Positions 63,366 through 64,000 of a stretch of 64,000 bases of DNA are shown in pieces (within the stretch, counting starts at the first letter, position 1; each line of letters begins with the position of its first letter). The notes under the pieces were generated by a model that ran no database searches, was not told the origin of the DNA, and saw only the letters and a list, made by a program, of their open reading frames with translations. The stretch comes from Acrasis kona (Eukaryota; Heterolobosea; Eutetramitea; Acrasida; Acrasidae): contig JAOPGA020001714.1 of NCBI GenBank assembly GCA_026419775.2, positions 1 through 64,000 of the forward strand. Reading direction: 5' to 3'. The translations under genes were made by a program, and so were the position numbers.

Positions 63366-64000
63366 ATGCGAAAATCTGACACCACGGCTGATAGGCAGAA
63401 CGTCAAGGATCCTCTGTTAAAGATCGAAGAAACATTAAACCATGTGAAAGAAAATTTTGAAGAAACCATCACAGATGTTCAAGAAAAGATTGAACAATCA
63501 TTTACGGAAACTAAAAAACAGGTTAAAAAGACAGCAAAAACCTACATCAATGACATTCCGAGTTTTGCGTTATTGATCGCACTGTGTATGTGTATTCATC
63601 ACAAACGAAAATTGACATGATTAGATGCCATTCAAGGATTATCCTTAGCTCTCGTCACAAACACAATACCATTCATCCTGCAAAACAAGCTGAACGTCGT
63701 TGAATTTGGCATCCTGTCCCTATCGGTATATCCATATGGTCTCAAGTTGCTATGGGCTCCCTTGATCGATACATTCTACATTGGAAGTACGACGACGACT
63801 GCCATTCATTAACACTTGATTAGGAATCGGTAGAAGAAAGAGTTGGATCGTTGCCTCTCAATTGTTGTGTAGCATTTTATTGTTGACCATGAGCTTCAAC
63901 GCAGAACGACTATTCTCCAAACACAACGCTCCAATCATCACGCTAGTGATCACCATGCTTTCTATACTATTGTCCATTCAGGATTCAGCAATCGACGGTA
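63366..64000 (+). CDS. SLC33A1-type acetyl-CoA transporter (5' part, runs off window)
   Basis: Exons 63366-63585, 63625-63786 and 63824 onward, with introns of 39 and 37 nt. The N-terminal 65 residues form a charged helix unusual for the family (KIEETLNHVKENFEETITDV), then transporter sequence begins: LLIAL-YAIQGLSLALVTNTIPFIL, YPYGLKLLWAPLIDTFYIG, IGRRKSWIVASQLL and SIQDSAIDG. These match the first TM helices and GRRKSW and QD-A-DG motifs of the AT-1 acetyl-CoA/CoA antiporter of ER or Golgi, needed for luminal acetylation. The 3' part is beyond the window. Confidence 0.88.

Noticed and set aside
17091-63600. CRISPR arrays, bacterial operons, insertion sequences
   Set aside because: No regularly spaced repeats, transposase genes or polycistronic layouts were seen; the gene structure is eukaryotic throughout.

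Overview
The window reads as nuclear DNA of a free-living unicellular eukaryote. It is gene-dense, with genes on both strands, tRNAs between genes, the standard genetic code, and many very short GT-AG introns: nearly all of about 33 that I could place are 35-46 nt. The best guess is Discoba, probably a heterolobosean amoeba of the Naegleria or Acrasis type. Support comes from a large receptor-type cyclase whose catalytic domain carries a TDIQSST motif and an insertion like trypanosomatid receptor adenylate cyclases, from many free-standing sensor and membrane proteins, and from bacterial-type metabolic genes sitting among ordinary eukaryotic genes. The taxonomic call is inference.

Layout. 1-2100: a poorly resolved stretch with gene fragments and a tRNA-Asn carrying an enlarged D-loop. 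2.5-7.4 kb: a Cache/PAS membrane sensor, a Mut7-C family protein, and an adhesin-like single-pass membrane protein. 7.7-9.3 kb: a bacterial-type acetolactate decarboxylase and a prolyl-4-hydroxylase-like oxygenase. 9.4-11.3 kb: tRNA-Arg, an inverted repeat and tRNA-Gln. 11.3-19.8 kb: a divergent EF-2 paralog, TFIIA-gamma back to back with a CDK10-like kinase, a nucleoside-type deaminase with a frame break, a small unknown gene, mitochondrial ETF-alpha and a BTB protein. 19.9-29.3 kb: a coiled-coil protein, a four-TM protein, a MORN protein, a Rab relic, a flavin monooxygenase, a small secreted protein, a Golgi-type glycosyltransferase and an unknown. 29.6-34.4 kb: dCTP deaminase, ARF, a secreted S1 protease, a heterotrimeric G-protein gamma subunit and a membrane-anchored copine. 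34.5-41.7 kb: an F-box protein with a papain-like NCxHF domain, an N-terminal UBX protein, a Tra2-type SR protein, and two secreted proteins (a TIM-barrel-like enzyme and an LPMO-like histidine-first protein). 42-45.5 kb: a tail-anchored repeat protein, an NnrU membrane protein and a coiled-coil protein. 45.7-50.8 kb: the receptor cyclase. 51.2-59.5 kb: a SAP protein and a CHD-type chromatin remodeller with a broken 3' frame. 60.4-64 kb: RBM42, a voltage-sensor-like protein, a PAP2 phosphatase and the 5' part of an SLC33A1-type acetyl-CoA transporter.

How the genes work together. There is no operon logic. Themes are signalling (Cache/PAS sensor, cyclase, G-gamma, ARF), gene expression (TFIIA, CDK10, Tra2, RBM42, CHD, SAP) and secreted hydrolytic or adhesive proteins suited to a phagotroph. 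Three divergent pairs have start codons separated by only 15-30 bp. One N base (46084), an indel-like break in a homopolymer (16462-16467) and a frame-broken 70 bp at 54225-54300 suggest some consensus errors in the assembly. All exon joins were done by hand; each join set given keeps the reading frame and sums to a multiple of three, but none is confirmed by transcripts.
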